64,000 bases of DNA from CAYWBU01 sp942491525 (GCA_942491525.1 CALOBW010000019.1:34036-98035), one strand, 5' to 3'; shown: positions 32,072 to 40,569, counted from the stretch's first letter. A program made the numbers and translations. Notes: generated from the sequence alone by a model not told the origin.

Positions 32072-33562
32072 CTACATATTAATATCACAAGACAGTCGGG
32101 CGAGAGTAGGGCTTGAAGCAAGCAGCTCTCCATCACACAAAATCTGCAGACCTTTACCGCACATATATTTGTCGCCGTGTTTATCCCAGATGATACTCAA
32201 TATTTTCCCATGATAGCTGATGTTATCAAGGCAGAACCAGTCCCATGTCTCTTCCGGCAGCAAGGGGTTAATTTCTATTATATTGCCATCTGCTGGTCGC
32301 AGGCCCACCAAGCCCGATATTATCAAATCACAGTAGGTTGAATGGTTGTAATCTTTACCACGCTCAAGGGGTTTTTTGCCTCGGCGCTGCAAAACCTGCC
32401 GGGCGATCCAGGTGCCGGTGTAAGGATCCAGATCCTCATCTATCCAGGGCACAATGTGGCCATCATCAAGTTTGCGCCGCTGGCTGGTTGTATATTTTGT
32501 TAAAATATCAAAATAGTCAGCTTTGCTGATGATATTCTGATCATAGTTATTGATCAGGTTAGCCAGGGCGGTCAGCGTTTGACTGGTGGCAAAGGGCCAG
32601 CTGGGGCCGTTCCAGAGACACTCATGCAGATGTTTATATGAAATCGAAAAACGTGGATGGCGCTGCTCGGCTGAAGTCGGGCCAAAGGGTGCATAGAAAC
32701 CAGCCGAATCCATCAGTTGCGCCCACGCTTTTTCATAACCTTGATCCGGCAGGTCAAAATACCAGGGCAGATATCCGGCAAGCTCGCGCACATTGACCTG
32801 CCGGTTGCTCCAACGCTTAACAGTCTTAAAGAAGTCAGCACCTTTGTCCCACAGACGGGACTGAATCAGCTCTTTTAGCTGACCAGCCTTGTCCGTAAAC
32901 TCATCAGCAATGACCTGCCGTCCCGCCAGTCCGGCAATATTTGCGATCGCCAAGGCGTCACCATACATATATGCGTTTATGGTTACCCGCTTGCCGTTAC
33001 CGCTAATCTGAAACTCCATGCCGTCCCGGTCGCAAGATTGACGAAAGAGACCATCGCGACAAAGCTTGGACTTTTCCCACTCCCGATAGTTTTGCACCAG
33101 ATCCGGCAGTAGCGCAGACAACAGCTCGGGGTTGGGCTGAACAAGGTGCCGTTTCCAGATAGCATCCGCTGCCCAAAAACTGTAAAGTCGCGGATTGCCG
33201 CCTTTGCGGAACCAGAAAATGGTATAGTCATCCAGGTAGCGTTGCTCCTTCAGCCAGCGCCCTTCATAAAGGTGCAGGGCCGCGGGACAGGCAATGGTAT
33301 TATGCTTGCCAGCCCACTTCACATCCGGCAAAAACTCCGTTATGACAAATCCGTCAGGGGTCTCTCGAATATGCTTGCGGTAAGTCCACCAGCGGAAATA
33401 ATAAATCTCCTCAAACTCTCGATCAGGACACTCAAAAAACGGTATGTTATCTTGCAAGAACGGCCAAGTCTCTGCGTTGGGTATGGCCTGCTGGTAAAGT
33501 TCATCATCTGAATTATTGAATGCTTCGATATGAAATCTGAAATTGTTAGGATCGAGAATCAT
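32072..33562 (-). CDS. MGH1-like / GH63-related glycoside hydrolase
   Basis: This is an (alpha/alpha)6-barrel glycosidase-like protein of 496 aa, no signal peptide. ECLWNGPSWPFATSQTLTAL and the acidic segment DPYTGTWIARQ resemble the mannosylglycerate-hydrolase/GH63-like MGH1 domain. FRWWTYRKHIRETPDGFVITEF is typical of the N-terminal barrel helices. The start at 33562 is preceded by GGGGGATA; an ATG eight codons upstream precedes this site. Composition is AT-richer than the main genome and it sits inside the interval between the direct repeats, next to IS110, so it was probably acquired. The sugar substrate is unknown. Confidence 0.75.
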   Translation of the reverse strand: MILDPNNFRFHIEAFNNSDDELYQQAIPNAETWPFLQDNIPFFECPDREFEEIYYFRWWTYRKHIRETPDGFVITEFLPDVKWAGKHNTIACPAALHLYEGRWLKEQRYLDDYTIFWFRKGGNPRLYSFWAADAIWKRHLVQPNPELLSALLPDLVQNYREWEKSKLCRDGLFRQSCDRDGMEFQISGNGKRVTINAYMYGDALAIANIAGLAGRQVIADEFTDKAGQLKELIQSRLWDKGADFFKTVKRWSNRQVNVRELAGYLPWYFDLPDQGYEKAWAQLMDSAGFYAPFGPTSAEQRHPRFSISYKHLHECLWNGPSWPFATSQTLTALANLINNYDQNIISKADYFDILTKYTTSQRRKLDDGHIVPWIDEDLDPYTGTWIARQVLQRRGKKPLERGKDYNHSTYCDLIISGLVGLRPADGNIIEINPLLPEETWDWFCLDNISYHGKILSIIWDKHGDKYMCGKGLQILCDGELLASSPTLARLSCDINM

Positions 33563-33669
33563 TGTATATCCCCCAATATGATGCACTTGAGTTTATAAAT
33601 GACTTTCGCTTACAGAACAACACAATTGAGATTTTTATATATTAAATTAAAGGGGTTATTGAGGTCTTA

Positions 33670-33716
33670 ATAATATTTCTACTGTCAAATCCAAACTGCA
33701 TATAACTGCTATCTAC
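33670..33716 (+). repeat. Short dispersed repeat, copy 2
   Basis: TAATATTTC followed after about 20 bases by ATATAACTGCTATCTACC matches copy 1 closely. It lies 82 bp before the second copy of the 241-bp repeat. The rest of 33563-33797 is AT-rich and contains no gene. Confidence 0.5.
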
Positions 33717-33797
33717 CGTCATCCTCTCAATAGATCAAACAATCTCATAATCAGGCTTCTATCCGCACACACTTCATGCAGCCGCCATCATCCGCGT

Positions 33798-34038
33798 CGC
33801 TCGCAATGCAATTAAAGCAGTGAGTAGACCTCCGACTTGGGGTTCTCCTTACTGCGGAAAATACTGTCTTCGGCAGCAACCTTGCTGTAGATCCTGTCAA
33901 TCAGGTTCCAGCCCTCATCACCATTGACAAAGGTAATGGCATCATTGGGGCAGGCATTGCCGCAGGCAAAGCAGTGGATACACTCAGGCTGTTCGCACAT
34001 TTGGGGCGTTGAGTCAGTCGGTTCAATCCGCTGGACGG
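33798..34038. repeat. 241-bp direct repeat, intact-gene copy
   Basis: This is the counterpart of 30259-30499, in the same orientation, spanning the 3' end of the EFR1-type gene and 14 bases beyond its stop. The two copies enclose IS110 and the glycosidase gene. Confidence 0.9.
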
Positions 34039-34717
34039 GGCAGACTGCCACACAGGTGTTGCACTGTTTGCAGCGGTCTTCAATGATTTTGAACTGCGGA
34101 TACTTATATTTGTGCAGCAGGCGTTCATTCAGCAGTGCGCAAAAGATTTTCTCCCTGAAGTTGTGGCAGTCTAACTGAGGGCGCAGGTCGCCGCTGATCT
34201 TATGTTGCGGCTCGATCAGCTCAAGCTTGGCGACCAGTCTATCAATATGCGACAGGGCCTCTTCTCCAGGCATGCCCTCATTAACCCTGGCCTTGAGCCT
34301 TTTATTAACAATATGGGACGACTCAATCTTCATGCATGAACTGACAGTGCGGCCCGATCTCTGCAGAAGGGTTGTGGCCTCGATCAGCGCCTTACCGCTT
34401 GAGATGCCGCCAAAGGTAACAAATGGCACCGCATGCCGGCCCCAGGTTTCATCCGGTGTGGGCAGCGCCTTGATGACATCTTTGACATAGTATTCCAGAT
34501 GTTTTTCATATACCGGCGCACCGAGCAGCAGCAGATCGTGCGGCCGGACCTGATTCGCCAAGGCCTGCCGGATCTGGTTTTTACGGAAAAACTCGCGTTG
34601 ACCCGTAAAGTTGATCAGCTGCACCGCGTGTCCGTTATGGGTAAGTTTGTCGGCCAGAATTTTTGAAATTTTAAGAGTCGAGCCCGAAGGGCTGAATGTC
34701 AGAATCAAGATATCCAT
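33812..34717 (-). CDS. EFR1 family ferredoxin (flavodoxin plus 2[4Fe-4S])
   Basis: This is a cytoplasmic electron carrier of 301 aa. The N-terminal flavodoxin-like domain (about 1-170) begins MDILILTFSPSGSTLKIS, an FMN phosphate-binding loop variant, with LLLGAPVYEKHLEYYV. The C-terminal ferredoxin domain has CKQCNTCVAVCP and CIHCFACGNACP, four Cys each. Such EFR1 proteins commonly pass electrons to Old-Yellow-Enzyme or similar reductases. The TetR gene and an OYE-like gene lie just upstream. The 3' end is duplicated at 30259-30499. Confidence 0.88.
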   Translation of the reverse strand: MDILILTFSPSGSTLKISKILADKLTHNGHAVQLINFTGQREFFRKNQIRQALANQVRPHDLLLLGAPVYEKHLEYYVKDVIKALPTPDETWGRHAVPFVTFGGISSGKALIEATTLLQRSGRTVSSCMKIESSHIVNKRLKARVNEGMPGEEALSHIDRLVAKLELIEPQHKISGDLRPQLDCHNFREKIFCALLNERLLHKYKYPQFKIIEDRCKQCNTCVAVCPVQRIEPTDSTPQMCEQPECIHCFACGNACPNDAITFVNGDEGWNLIDRIYSKVAAEDSIFRSKENPKSEVYSLL

Positions 34718-34759
34718 GGATACTCCTTTTGTTGCGGCCGTTAATCAGCCCAGGGCTAT

Positions 34760-34776
34760 TTTCACTAATAGTGAAA
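34760..34776. promoter_or_regulatory. Dyad operator upstream of EFR1 gene
   Basis: TTTCACTA-A-TAGTGAAA is a perfect 8-base dyad with a one-base centre, 43 bp upstream of the EFR1-type start codon. It is probably a repressor site. It does not match the dyads at 35494-35518, so a regulator outside the window is possible. Confidence 0.5.
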
Positions 34777-34854
34777 TCAATACGCCTGGTCGGGACTTAA
34801 AGCAAAAGGTTTATGCGCTACTCGGCTTCCGGACCTCAGCGCTGCAAACTTATC

Positions 34855-35436
34855 CTAACCGCTGCCGCCATCATCCAGATTGGACTTCAAAATCCGCAGT
34901 GATGAGTTGATGATGGTGTCGGCGTAGAACTGGCCCATCTGCCGGGTGGAGTAGGGCATCTCATTGTCCAGCCACCAGCGGATCATCGAGAAGACCGCCG
35001 AGACCACCTGGTAGACGATCAGGTTCAGCAGCATGGGATCCTTCTCCCTGAACTCCTTGACGCCCTCGCTCTGGATGGCATTCTCCAGCACCAGGGGCAT
35101 GAGCTCGTCACTGACCCGGTCCTGAAAGAAAACTTTGAAGAAGACCGGGTTTTCAAGCACATACTCAAAGAGGATCTGGCCATTGGTGAAGTTGGCGCTC
35201 TCCTGGGTGAAGGGGATCATGCGGCTCAGAAGCGTCTCATAGTGGTTGGTTACAAGGTAGAGCATCAGGTCGGATATATTTTCAAAGTGCCTGTAGAAGG
35301 TGCGGTGGCCGACAGCGGCCCGCTCGGCAATATCCTTGACCGTGATCTCCTGGTACCTCTTCTCATTGATGAGTTCCAGAAAGGCGTCGGTCAGCATTTT
35401 GCGGGATCTGACAACTCTTTTATCGTTCTGATTCAT
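34855..35436 (-). CDS. TetR/AcrR family transcriptional regulator
   Basis: This is a repressor of 193 aa. The N-terminal helix-turn-helix (about 10-55) has ITVKDIAERAAVGHRTFYRHF, and a helical ligand domain follows. I chose the ATG at 35436 after GGAAAGGATC; an upstream TTG would place that site inside the gene. It diverges from the OYE-like reductase gene across a spacer full of TGTCATATGACA-type dyads, which it probably binds. The EFR1-type gene lies downstream in the same direction. Confidence 0.9.
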   Translation of the reverse strand: MNQNDKRVVRSRKMLTDAFLELINEKRYQEITVKDIAERAAVGHRTFYRHFENISDLMLYLVTNHYETLLSRMIPFTQESANFTNGQILFEYVLENPVFFKVFFQDRVSDELMPLVLENAIQSEGVKEFREKDPMLLNLIVYQVVSAVFSMIRWWLDNEMPYSTRQMGQFYADTIINSSLRILKSNLDDGGSG

Positions 35437-35463
35437 TATGATCCTTTCCAATCAGATAATAAT

Positions 35464-35545
35464 CTTGACATCACAATACTTGTGACATATCTGTGTCATA
35501 TGACATACGCATGTCATAATACAGGGGCATGTCATATGTATGATA
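35464..35545. promoter_or_regulatory. Divergent promoter with clustered TetR-type operators
   Basis: A TTGACA (35464-35469) is a candidate -35 for the reductase gene. TGTCATATGACA (35494-35505) is a perfect 12-base palindrome. It overlaps TATGACAT-N4-ATGTCATA (35499-35518), and another CATGTCATATG follows at about 35529-35539. Repeated TGTCAT half-sites on both strands suggest cooperative binding of the adjacent TetR protein. Confidence 0.7.
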
Positions 35546-35596
35546 CCGTAACGGGTGGTTAATGTGAAGAATTCATTGATAAGGAGGTCTGATCAA

Positions 35597-36799
35597 ATGA
35601 GTGACGCAACAACGAACAAGGTTTTCACCAGGGGCCGCATCAATAAGCTTGAGCTGCGCAACCGCACCATCAGGGCCGGCTGTTTCGAGGGCATGTGCTA
35701 TGACGAGAAACCATCGCAGGCGCTGCTGGAGCACCACCGCGAACTGGCCGCCGGCGGGGTCGGCATGACCACCGTCTCCTACTGCGCCGTCTCCAATGAC
35801 GGGCTGGGTTTCGGCATTGAGATGTGGATGCGCGATGAGATCAAGCCGATGCTGCGCAAAATCACCGCTGCCATCCATGCCGAGGGGGCGGCGGCCTCGA
35901 TCCAGCTGGGACACTGCGGTTTCTTCGCCTCGCCCACCGTCATCAGGAAGCGGCCCATCGGGCCCTCGGTCAAGTTCTGCCTCTTCCGCCTGAGTCTCTG
36001 CCGCGCCATGCATGAAACAGACATGGAGCGCATCCGTCAAGATTTTGCGCGGGCCGCCCTGAGCGCCAAGGAGGCCGGCTTTGATGCGGTCGAGCTGCAC
36101 TCGGGCCACGGCTATCTGCTGAGCCAGTTCCTCTCGCCCTGGACCAACCGGCGCAAGGACAGATATGGCGGCAGCCTTGAGAATCGCCTGCGCTTTCCGG
36201 TTTCGGTCATCAAACGGGTGCGCGAGGCGGTCGGGCCCGACTTCCCGATCATCGTCAAGATGAACATGTTTGACGGCATGCGTAGCGGTCTGGCAATTGA
36301 TGAGGCCGTCAAGGTTGCCCAGGCCTATGAGGCGGCCGGGGCCGATGCCCTGGTGCCCAGCTGCGGCTTCACCTCCAAGACGCCCATCCAGATGATGCGC
36401 GGCAATGTGCCCTATTTTGAGTTTGCCAAATCTGAGAAGAATCCGATCCTGGCGCTCGGCATGCTGCTCTTCGGCCGCTTCATGGTGCAGGAGTATCCCT
36501 ACCATGAGATGTTCCTCTTCAACCACGCCCAGAAGATCCGCGCGGCGGTCAAGATTCCGGTCATCCTGGTGGGCGGCATCAACTCGCTCGCCAACATGAA
36601 CCGCGCCATGCAGGCCGGCTTTGACTTTGTGGAGCTGGGGCGGGCCACGGTTCGCGATCCGCATTTTGTCAGGAAGCTTGAGGCGGGTTTGATCAGCGAG
36701 ACCGACTGTGACCACTGCAACCGCTGCATCGCCAACATGGCATGCGGGCATCTGGAGTGCGTCTGCCTGGAGCGCGACGGGCGGCAGCTGGTGGCTTAA
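35597..36799 (+). CDS. Old Yellow Enzyme-like NADH:flavin oxidoreductase
   Basis: This is an FMN-binding TIM-barrel ene-reductase of 400 aa. It has FDAVELHSGHGYLLSQFLSPWTN, then RRKDRYGGSLENRLRF, the OYE/2,4-dienoyl-CoA reductase signature. ILVGGINSLANMNRAM and DFVELGRATVRDP form the phosphate site. The C-terminal tail has six Cys (CDHCNRCI...ACGHLECVC); in larger relatives this region binds [4Fe-4S] and continues into an FAD domain that is absent here. A separate donor such as the EFR1 ferredoxin is therefore likely. ATG 35597 follows AAGGAGGT. The substrate would be an activated alkene, enoate or steroid enone. Confidence 0.88.
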   Translation: MSDATTNKVFTRGRINKLELRNRTIRAGCFEGMCYDEKPSQALLEHHRELAAGGVGMTTVSYCAVSNDGLGFGIEMWMRDEIKPMLRKITAAIHAEGAAASIQLGHCGFFASPTVIRKRPIGPSVKFCLFRLSLCRAMHETDMERIRQDFARAALSAKEAGFDAVELHSGHGYLLSQFLSPWTNRRKDRYGGSLENRLRFPVSVIKRVREAVGPDFPIIVKMNMFDGMRSGLAIDEAVKVAQAYEAAGADALVPSCGFTSKTPIQMMRGNVPYFEFAKSEKNPILALGMLLFGRFMVQEYPYHEMFLFNHAQKIRAAVKIPVILVGGINSLANMNRAMQAGFDFVELGRATVRDPHFVRKLEAGLISETDCDHCNRCIANMACGHLECVCLERDGRQLVA

Positions 36800-36824
36800 A
36801 CCTTCAACCATAGCGAGGTGCATC

Positions 36825-37667
36825 ATGAAAACGTTAATGCTTCTGATCGGTCTGGTGGGTGTGCCGGCCGTGCTCTGCGCCGATGTGCAGAAAATTGATA
36901 AGCTCTGGCAGGAGGTCTATGCCGAGATCTACGGCGGCAGCTTTGACAGCCGCATCCTCAACAAGATGGAGCAGCTGCTGGCGGAGTGCCGCGCTGCCCT
37001 GCAGCAGGAGCCTGAAAATTATGAGTATCTCTGGCGCTACGCAAGGGCCGCCGGCGAGTATGCCCAGACCGCCCAGTCGCTGGAGGTGGAGGGCTGGAAG
37101 GATATCTGCCGCGAGTGGGGTATGAGCGGTTTCAAGGCGGCCGACCGGGCCTGCGCTGTCAATCCCAAGCGGCCCGAGGCCTACTTCTGGCGCAACTACT
37201 GTATGGGCATGTATGTGCTGATCGGCGGGGTCGACCCCATCATCACCGCCGTGCTGGAGGGTTTTCTGCCCAAGTCTCAGGAGAGCGTGGTCAAGGGCTA
37301 TGAGGTTGACAAGGCCTACCTCGATTACAGCCCGGTCTTTGCCCGCTCCCAGTTCATGGCCCATCTGCCCAACATCCCCTTTGCGGTCAAGGGCAGCAAG
37401 CGTTCGCGCTATACCGAGGCCTTGGCCTATTATAAGGAGCACCGCGCCTGCACCGGCCAGGAGCAGGTTTTTGAGTGGGATATCTTTGCCACCTATTCGG
37501 CCGAGTTTCTGCTGGAGGCGGTTCAGGTGCTTGAGCTGAGCCGGCCGGAGCGGGAGTTCTATCTGGCTGAGGCGCAAAGGCTCTGCAAATTGGGCCTGCA
37601 GAGCCCGCGGCCCAAGTATGTCAGGCTCTGCCGGGCCATGCTGGATGAGCCGGAAAATTGGCAGTGA
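36825..37667 (+). CDS. TatT-like TPR protein, secreted
   Basis: This is an exported helical-repeat protein of 280 aa with an N-terminal signal (KTLMLLIGLVGVPAVLCA). Helical pairs include YLWRYARAAGEYAQTAQ and GFKAADRACAVNPKRPEAYFW, then a Gly-rich stretch, as in the TatT component associated with TRAP-type transporters in spirochaetes. These proteins are thought to bind hydrophobic ligands in the periplasm. ATG 36825 lies 23 bases after the reductase stop with GCGAGGTG upstream, so the two form an operon. A role in delivering a lipid-like substrate is inferred. Confidence 0.65.
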   Translation: MKTLMLLIGLVGVPAVLCADVQKIDKLWQEVYAEIYGGSFDSRILNKMEQLLAECRAALQQEPENYEYLWRYARAAGEYAQTAQSLEVEGWKDICREWGMSGFKAADRACAVNPKRPEAYFWRNYCMGMYVLIGGVDPIITAVLEGFLPKSQESVVKGYEVDKAYLDYSPVFARSQFMAHLPNIPFAVKGSKRSRYTEALAYYKEHRACTGQEQVFEWDIFATYSAEFLLEAVQVLELSRPEREFYLAEAQRLCKLGLQSPRPKYVRLCRAMLDEPENWQ

Positions 37668-37678
37668 GGAGTGGGTTG

Positions 37679-37706
37679 GGGCGCCCGCAAGGGCGCCCGT
37701 TTGTTT
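37679..37706 (+). terminator. Terminator after TatT-like gene
   Basis: GGGCGCCC-GCAA-GGGCGCCC forms an 8-bp stem with a tetraloop, followed by the T-rich GTTTGTTTG. Confidence 0.75.
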
Positions 37707-37723
37707 GATGGTCTTTGGTCATA

Positions 37724-37744
37724 TTCGCGCAGGCGGGTATCCAG
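37724..37744 (+). repeat. Half copy of GCAGGCGGG intergenic repeat
   Basis: CGCGCAGGCGGGTATCCAG resembles the left arm of the inverted repeat at 63335-63406. The rest of 37745-37871 is AT-rich and shows no gene. Confidence 0.45.
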
Positions 37745-37871
37745 TGGCTTTGAGATAAATATTGGCTATGTGCAGGGTTTTATGAGTCGGGTGGTGGCTG
37801 GTTATGTGCACTCTAGGTTATATTTAAAATCTTGATTTGAGTCGTAGTTTTGAAATCATGATAACCTAGTA

Positions 37872-38156
37872 TCAAAAACTTAATGTTATATTCCCCGCTT
37901 CAAGATCAATACCGAAATATTTAGAAATACCAAATATAACAAGAGAAAAAACTATACCTGTAATAACTAATCGGAATTCTTCCTTCAAACATTTCCTTAG
38001 AACAAATCGGAAATCATTAAGAATATCATCCTTAGATTTCTTATGATAAAAATAATCACTAACAATCTCTCCCAAGACCATCATTGCATAAAGCCCTAAC
38101 AATAAAGACAACACTGGAAATATAAGACTGCACAGCCAGTTAGCTATCATTGCCAT
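37872..38156 (-). CDS. Small membrane protein, unknown, AT-rich
   Basis: I do not recognise this 94-aa protein. Two hydrophobic segments are visible, at about 7-30 (LCSLIFPVLSLLLGLYAMMV) and about 63-82 (LVITGIVFSLVIFGISKYF). A charged middle, HKKSKDDILNDFRFVLRKCL, separates them. No clear ribosome-binding site precedes the ATG, and a second ATG follows two codons later. Composition is far more AT-rich than the neighbours, so it is probably transferred. It may be a real gene or a remnant. Confidence 0.45.
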   Translation of the reverse strand: MAMIANWLCSLIFPVLSLLLGLYAMMVLGEIVSDYFYHKKSKDDILNDFRFVLRKCLKEEFRLVITGIVFSLVIFGISKYFGIDLEAGNITLSF

Positions 38157-38175
38157 CTACCATATTAAAATCAGC

Positions 38176-38210
38176 GTCAAAATTCCACATACCTGCTATA
38201 TACCAATTCC
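38176..38210 (+). repeat. Short dispersed repeat, copy 3 (diverged)
   Basis: TCAAAA-N4-ACATACCTGCTATATACCA shares most positions with copies 1 and 2 in the same orientation. It again sits beside an AT-rich, probably acquired gene. Confidence 0.4.
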
Positions 38211-38258
38211 ATCAAACCATATCAAATAGACAATAATACCCGCAAATAAGTTAAGAAA

Positions 38259-38276
38259 GGCGCCACAGCGGGCGCC
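38259..38276 (-). terminator. Terminator after amidohydrolase
   Basis: On the minus strand GGCGCC-N6-GGCGCC is followed by TTTCTTAAC, eight bases after the amidohydrolase stop. Confidence 0.6.
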
Positions 38277-38283
38277 ATTTCAT

Positions 38284-39846
38284 TTAATTCATGAAGATAT
38301 CTTTAAGCGAATCCTTCAGCAGCTCAGCCGGCCCGCTAACCGGGCCCTCGTAGCGCTTGCCCCCCAGGTAGAGATCGGTGACTTTGATCTCATTCAGCTT
38401 GGCCGGGTCCATCTCCAGCGGATTCTTGTCCAGCACGGTGAAGTCGGCGATCTTGCCGTCGGTCAGGGTGCCGCGCTCCTGCTCATCAAATGAGATGCGC
38501 GCGGCCCAGCTGGTGTGCATCCTGAGGGCATTCAGGGCGTCGATGCTCTCGGATGGGTCGGGGTGGTTGCAGGCCGCCCAGATGCCGAAGATCGGGTCGG
38601 GCAGGGTGCAGGGGGCGTCGGAACCGCTGGCCATCACCAGGCCGGCCTCCAGCATGCTCTTCAGGCGCGAGATATCGGCTGTGCGCTCACCCAACAGGGC
38701 CTCGATATACTCCATGGGCTCCTGCTCCCAGTGCAGGAAGGGCGTCTGCAGCGCGATGTGGATATCCAGTTTGGCGGCGCGCTCGATCTGCTCACGGTCC
38801 ATCAGGCAGGCGTGGATGATGGTGTGGCGGTGGTCCTCGCGCGGACAGTCATTGAGGGCGTCCTCGATGGCGTTGATGGCCTGGTCAACGGCGGCGTCGC
38901 CGATGGCGTGCAGCTCGATCTGCAATCCGGCGCGGTTGGCCTCCTTGGCAAAGTTGCTGACCGTCTGCTGGTCATAGACCAGCACGCCGCTATTGGTGCT
39001 GTTGTTGGAGTAGGGCTCTCTGAGGGCCGCATCCTCGGAGCCGAAGCAGCCGTCCAGGGCCGTCAGGAAGCAGCCGCCGATACGCGTCATCTTGCGCCGC
39101 AGCACCTTCTTAACGTTCATGGTTTGGAAGTAGACCCGGAACTGCTGGGGCAGGCCGCGGCTGGCGAAGCGCATCATGTCCACATCCATGTCGAGGGGGA
39201 AGCCCACGCCGTCCATGGTGTGCACCAGGCCGATGCCCTGGCGCGCCATGTAGTCGGCGCCGCCAATCAGGTTGTTGACAAACTGCAGCGGGCTGACGGC
39301 CTTGGTCAGGTGGTCGGTGGCCTTGTAGAAGGAGTCCTGGTAGAACCAGCCGCTTTTCTCGTCAAAGCCGCCGGCCGAGGTGACCCGCTTGGGCAGAGTT
39401 TTGATCAGGGCCGAGTTGCCGACCGCGGCGTGGCCGTCATACTTGACGATCAGCATGGGGCGGTCGGTGACGCGGTCCAGGTCGCTGCGCTCGGGCAGGC
39501 GCCGCTCCTTCAGGGTGTGGGCCGAGCAGCCGAAGCCCAGGATGGTCTTCTCGTCTGGGTTCTGGCGCAGATAGCTGCTGATGATGTCGGCCTGGTCGCT
39601 GAGGTCGCGGGCATCGCGGCAGTCCAGGCCGTTGTTGATCAGGCTGAAGGAGGCGAAGTGGTTGTGGGTGTCGGCAAAGGCCGGCACCACGCAGGCACCG
39701 GCGAGGTCGGTGCGTGTGTAGTGGGCGTAGCGCTCGGGCAGCTCATCGCCGCTGTAGACGATGCGCTGCGCATCGGTTACCAGATATTTGAAGAGGCGGT
39801 TGTGATCCTCGCATGAGATAAATGTCGCGTTTTCAAAAACTTGCAT
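38284..39846 (-). CDS. Amidohydrolase family protein, YtcJ-like
   Basis: This is a metal-dependent hydrolase of 520 aa. The metal motif is FADTHNHFASF (HxH), with later HAIGDAAVDQAINA, a second His in HTIIHACLMD, and the terminal Asp in ASGSDAPCTLPDP, as in the YtcJ branch of the amidohydrolase superfamily. There is no signal peptide. ATG 39846 is preceded by GGAGGAGA; a start seven codons earlier is less likely. It is monocistronic with its own terminator. Family members hydrolyse amides, N-acyl groups or cyclic ureides; the substrate here is unknown. Confidence 0.87.
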   Translation of the reverse strand: MQVFENATFISCEDHNRLFKYLVTDAQRIVYSGDELPERYAHYTRTDLAGACVVPAFADTHNHFASFSLINNGLDCRDARDLSDQADIISSYLRQNPDEKTILGFGCSAHTLKERRLPERSDLDRVTDRPMLIVKYDGHAAVGNSALIKTLPKRVTSAGGFDEKSGWFYQDSFYKATDHLTKAVSPLQFVNNLIGGADYMARQGIGLVHTMDGVGFPLDMDVDMMRFASRGLPQQFRVYFQTMNVKKVLRRKMTRIGGCFLTALDGCFGSEDAALREPYSNNSTNSGVLVYDQQTVSNFAKEANRAGLQIELHAIGDAAVDQAINAIEDALNDCPREDHRHTIIHACLMDREQIERAAKLDIHIALQTPFLHWEQEPMEYIEALLGERTADISRLKSMLEAGLVMASGSDAPCTLPDPIFGIWAACNHPDPSESIDALNALRMHTSWAARISFDEQERGTLTDGKIADFTVLDKNPLEMDPAKLNEIKVTDLYLGGKRYEGPVSGPAELLKDSLKDIFMN

Positions 39847-39935
39847 AACTCTCCTCCGGGCTCTCATTAAAATATGCCGGGATTATACCTGCAAATGGCT
39901 GAAAAATAAAACTGTTGAATAAACCGGTCAATTCT

Positions 39936-40559
39936 TCAGTTAGCCGCCAACTGATACTTCTCTTTGGTGACCATCTGCTTGAGCCCGCTCAGGGTGGCGT
40001 AGGGGTTGCCGCGCACCACCAGGTTGGTGATGCTGGGGGGCACCGGCGCCATGGGGTTGACCCGGTTGATGTAGGTCACCTTGGTGCGGTTGTCCGCCAG
40101 GCGTTCGAAACAGCAGGAGGCCTCAAAGTCGGTCACCCGGATGTACTCCTTGCTCACCGGCACGATCGTCTCGGGGTAGACCTTCATCTCAACCATCACC
40201 TGGTCACTATCTTCAATGAAGGTGACGTCGATCTGCAGGTCGCGGGGCTTGAGCGGCCAGGGCGACTTTAGCACGTTGTAGGCCACCTTGTGGTCATCAC
40301 TGAAGACCCTGAGCACCTCGGCCTGCAGATTGTCGCCCATCCACTCGGTCTGGGCCGGGATGTCGCGCAGCACGGCCGTGCAGACCTCGATGGGTGCGTT
40401 GACGATGGTGATGCCCTTGAACTGGTCCATGGTGGAGCCCTCCACGGGTCGGGCAAAGACCGTAATCTCATTCCTGTCCACAACCTGTTTCCACTCCTCG
40501 GCCCAGCCGGGCGCGGCGCACAATCCCAATATTAAAATTGTCAAAATATATCTCTGCAT
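39936..40559 (-). CDS. START/polyketide cyclase-like secreted protein
   Basis: This is a 207-aa protein with a cleavable signal (ILTILILGLCAAPGWA). The mature part looks like a START/Bet v1 lipid-binding fold: EWKQVVDRNEITVFARPVEG, then VLRDIPAQTEWMGDN and VNPMAPVPPSITNLVVRGNP. These domains hold sterols or other hydrophobic ligands. ATG 40559 is preceded by AAGGAGGT. It follows the GMC oxidoreductase by 10 bp, so it is in the same transcript as the reductase subunits. It probably binds the pathway's hydrophobic substrate in the periplasm. Confidence 0.75.
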   Translation of the reverse strand: MQRYILTILILGLCAAPGWAEEWKQVVDRNEITVFARPVEGSTMDQFKGITIVNAPIEVCTAVLRDIPAQTEWMGDNLQAEVLRVFSDDHKVAYNVLKSPWPLKPRDLQIDVTFIEDSDQVMVEMKVYPETIVPVSKEYIRVTDFEASCCFERLADNRTKVTYINRVNPMAPVPPSITNLVVRGNPYATLSGLKQMVTKEKYQLAAN

Positions 40560-40569
40560 AGCAACCTCC

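Noticed and set aside
31957..38210. CRISPR array or integron array from the repeated motif
   Set aside because: There are only three diverged copies with irregular kilobase spacing, no cas or integrase genes, and no attC core pattern in them.
38515..39816. 433-aa plus-strand frame opposite the amidohydrolase
   Set aside because: It is a compositional shadow; the minus strand encodes the metal motifs of the amidohydrolase family.
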